Shown here one piece after another: positions 63,983 through 64,000 of a DNA stretch of 64,000 bases (its first letter is position 1; each line of letters opens with the position of its first letter). Where the stretch lies: assembly GCF_030246865.1 (NCBI RefSeq), contig NZ_CP126738.1:62001-126000 (forward strand). The letters are read 5' to 3'. The notes beneath the pieces are model-generated. The model ran no database searches, was not told where the DNA came from, and saw only the letters and a list, made by a program, of their open reading frames with translations. Made by a program: the position numbers and the translations under genes. Source of the stretch: Microbacterium sp. zg-B96. Lineage in GTDB: Bacteria; Actinomycetota; Actinomycetes; Actinomycetales; Microbacteriaceae.

Positions 63983-64000
63983 ATGCCCGACGACGTCGTC
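63983..64000 (+). CDS. Start of a gene, partial
   Basis: GAGGAGG seven bases before the ATG is a strong ribosome site. Only MPDDVV is visible before the window ends. The palindrome upstream suggests the gene may encode its own repressor. Confidence 0.5.

Overview
The window is high-GC actinobacterial chromosome. GC-rich third codon positions, many GTG starts, leaderless genes and the 16S sequence all point to Microbacteriaceae, most likely Microbacterium or a close relative; this is a judgement from reading, not a database result. Gene order is dense and mostly housekeeping plus sugar, peptide and small-molecule uptake. No prophage, transposase, CRISPR array or tRNA gene was recognised.

Layout. 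1-1.2 kb: end of a glycine-betaine type ABC system. 1.2-5.4 kb: a tandem pair of membrane/coiled-coil paralogues, a 43-residue membrane protein and purL. 5.4-11.3 kb: a LacI-controlled operon with a binding lipoprotein, ATPase, fused permease, glycerophosphodiesterase and regulator, preceded by a LacI-type palindrome. 11.4-16 kb: TerC, an aldo/keto reductase, an ArsR/double-SRPBCC pair and small unknowns. 16-20 kb: a KimA-like transporter overlapping sufS-sufU. 20-25 kb: a frameshifted membrane protein gene, an M20 amidohydrolase, a LacI regulator and a GH13 glucosidase with a perfect operator. 25-28 kb: apt, a 2-hydroxyacid dehydrogenase, purQ, purS and a TPR protein. 28-34 kb: a complete cellobiose-type locus (binding protein, two permeases, GH1 beta-glucosidase, CebR-like regulator) with three TGGGAGCGCTCCCA-type operators. 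34-38 kb: uracil permease, purC and a multidrug exporter. 38-44.6 kb: a catabolic cluster of unknown substrate (amidohydrolase, ThDP enzyme, Ldh-type oxidoreductase, cupin and two cysteine-less CMD-family proteins). 44.6-50.5 kb: one rrn operon (16S-23S-5S) with promoter, boxA elements and terminator. 50.5-53.7 kb: membrane protein, VOC protein, tyrS and DUF4184. 53.7-62.6 kb: TfdB-like FAD monooxygenase with divergent MarR, a dipeptide-type ABC transporter with a fused permease-ATPase, and LysR. 62.6-64 kb: an MFS transporter and the first codons of another gene.

The most unusual feature is a family of short tandem arrays with an exact 20-bp period and a 13-bp core (GAATACTCACTCG). They lie at four intergenic sites, three of them between convergent genes, and supply the stop codons of three neighbouring genes. 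Two long palindromes of a different sequence occupy other convergent junctions. The heptamer GGATGCC is strikingly frequent and often uses codons that are otherwise disfavoured. At least nine genes appear to be leaderless, with a -10 hexamer 6-7 bases before the start codon.
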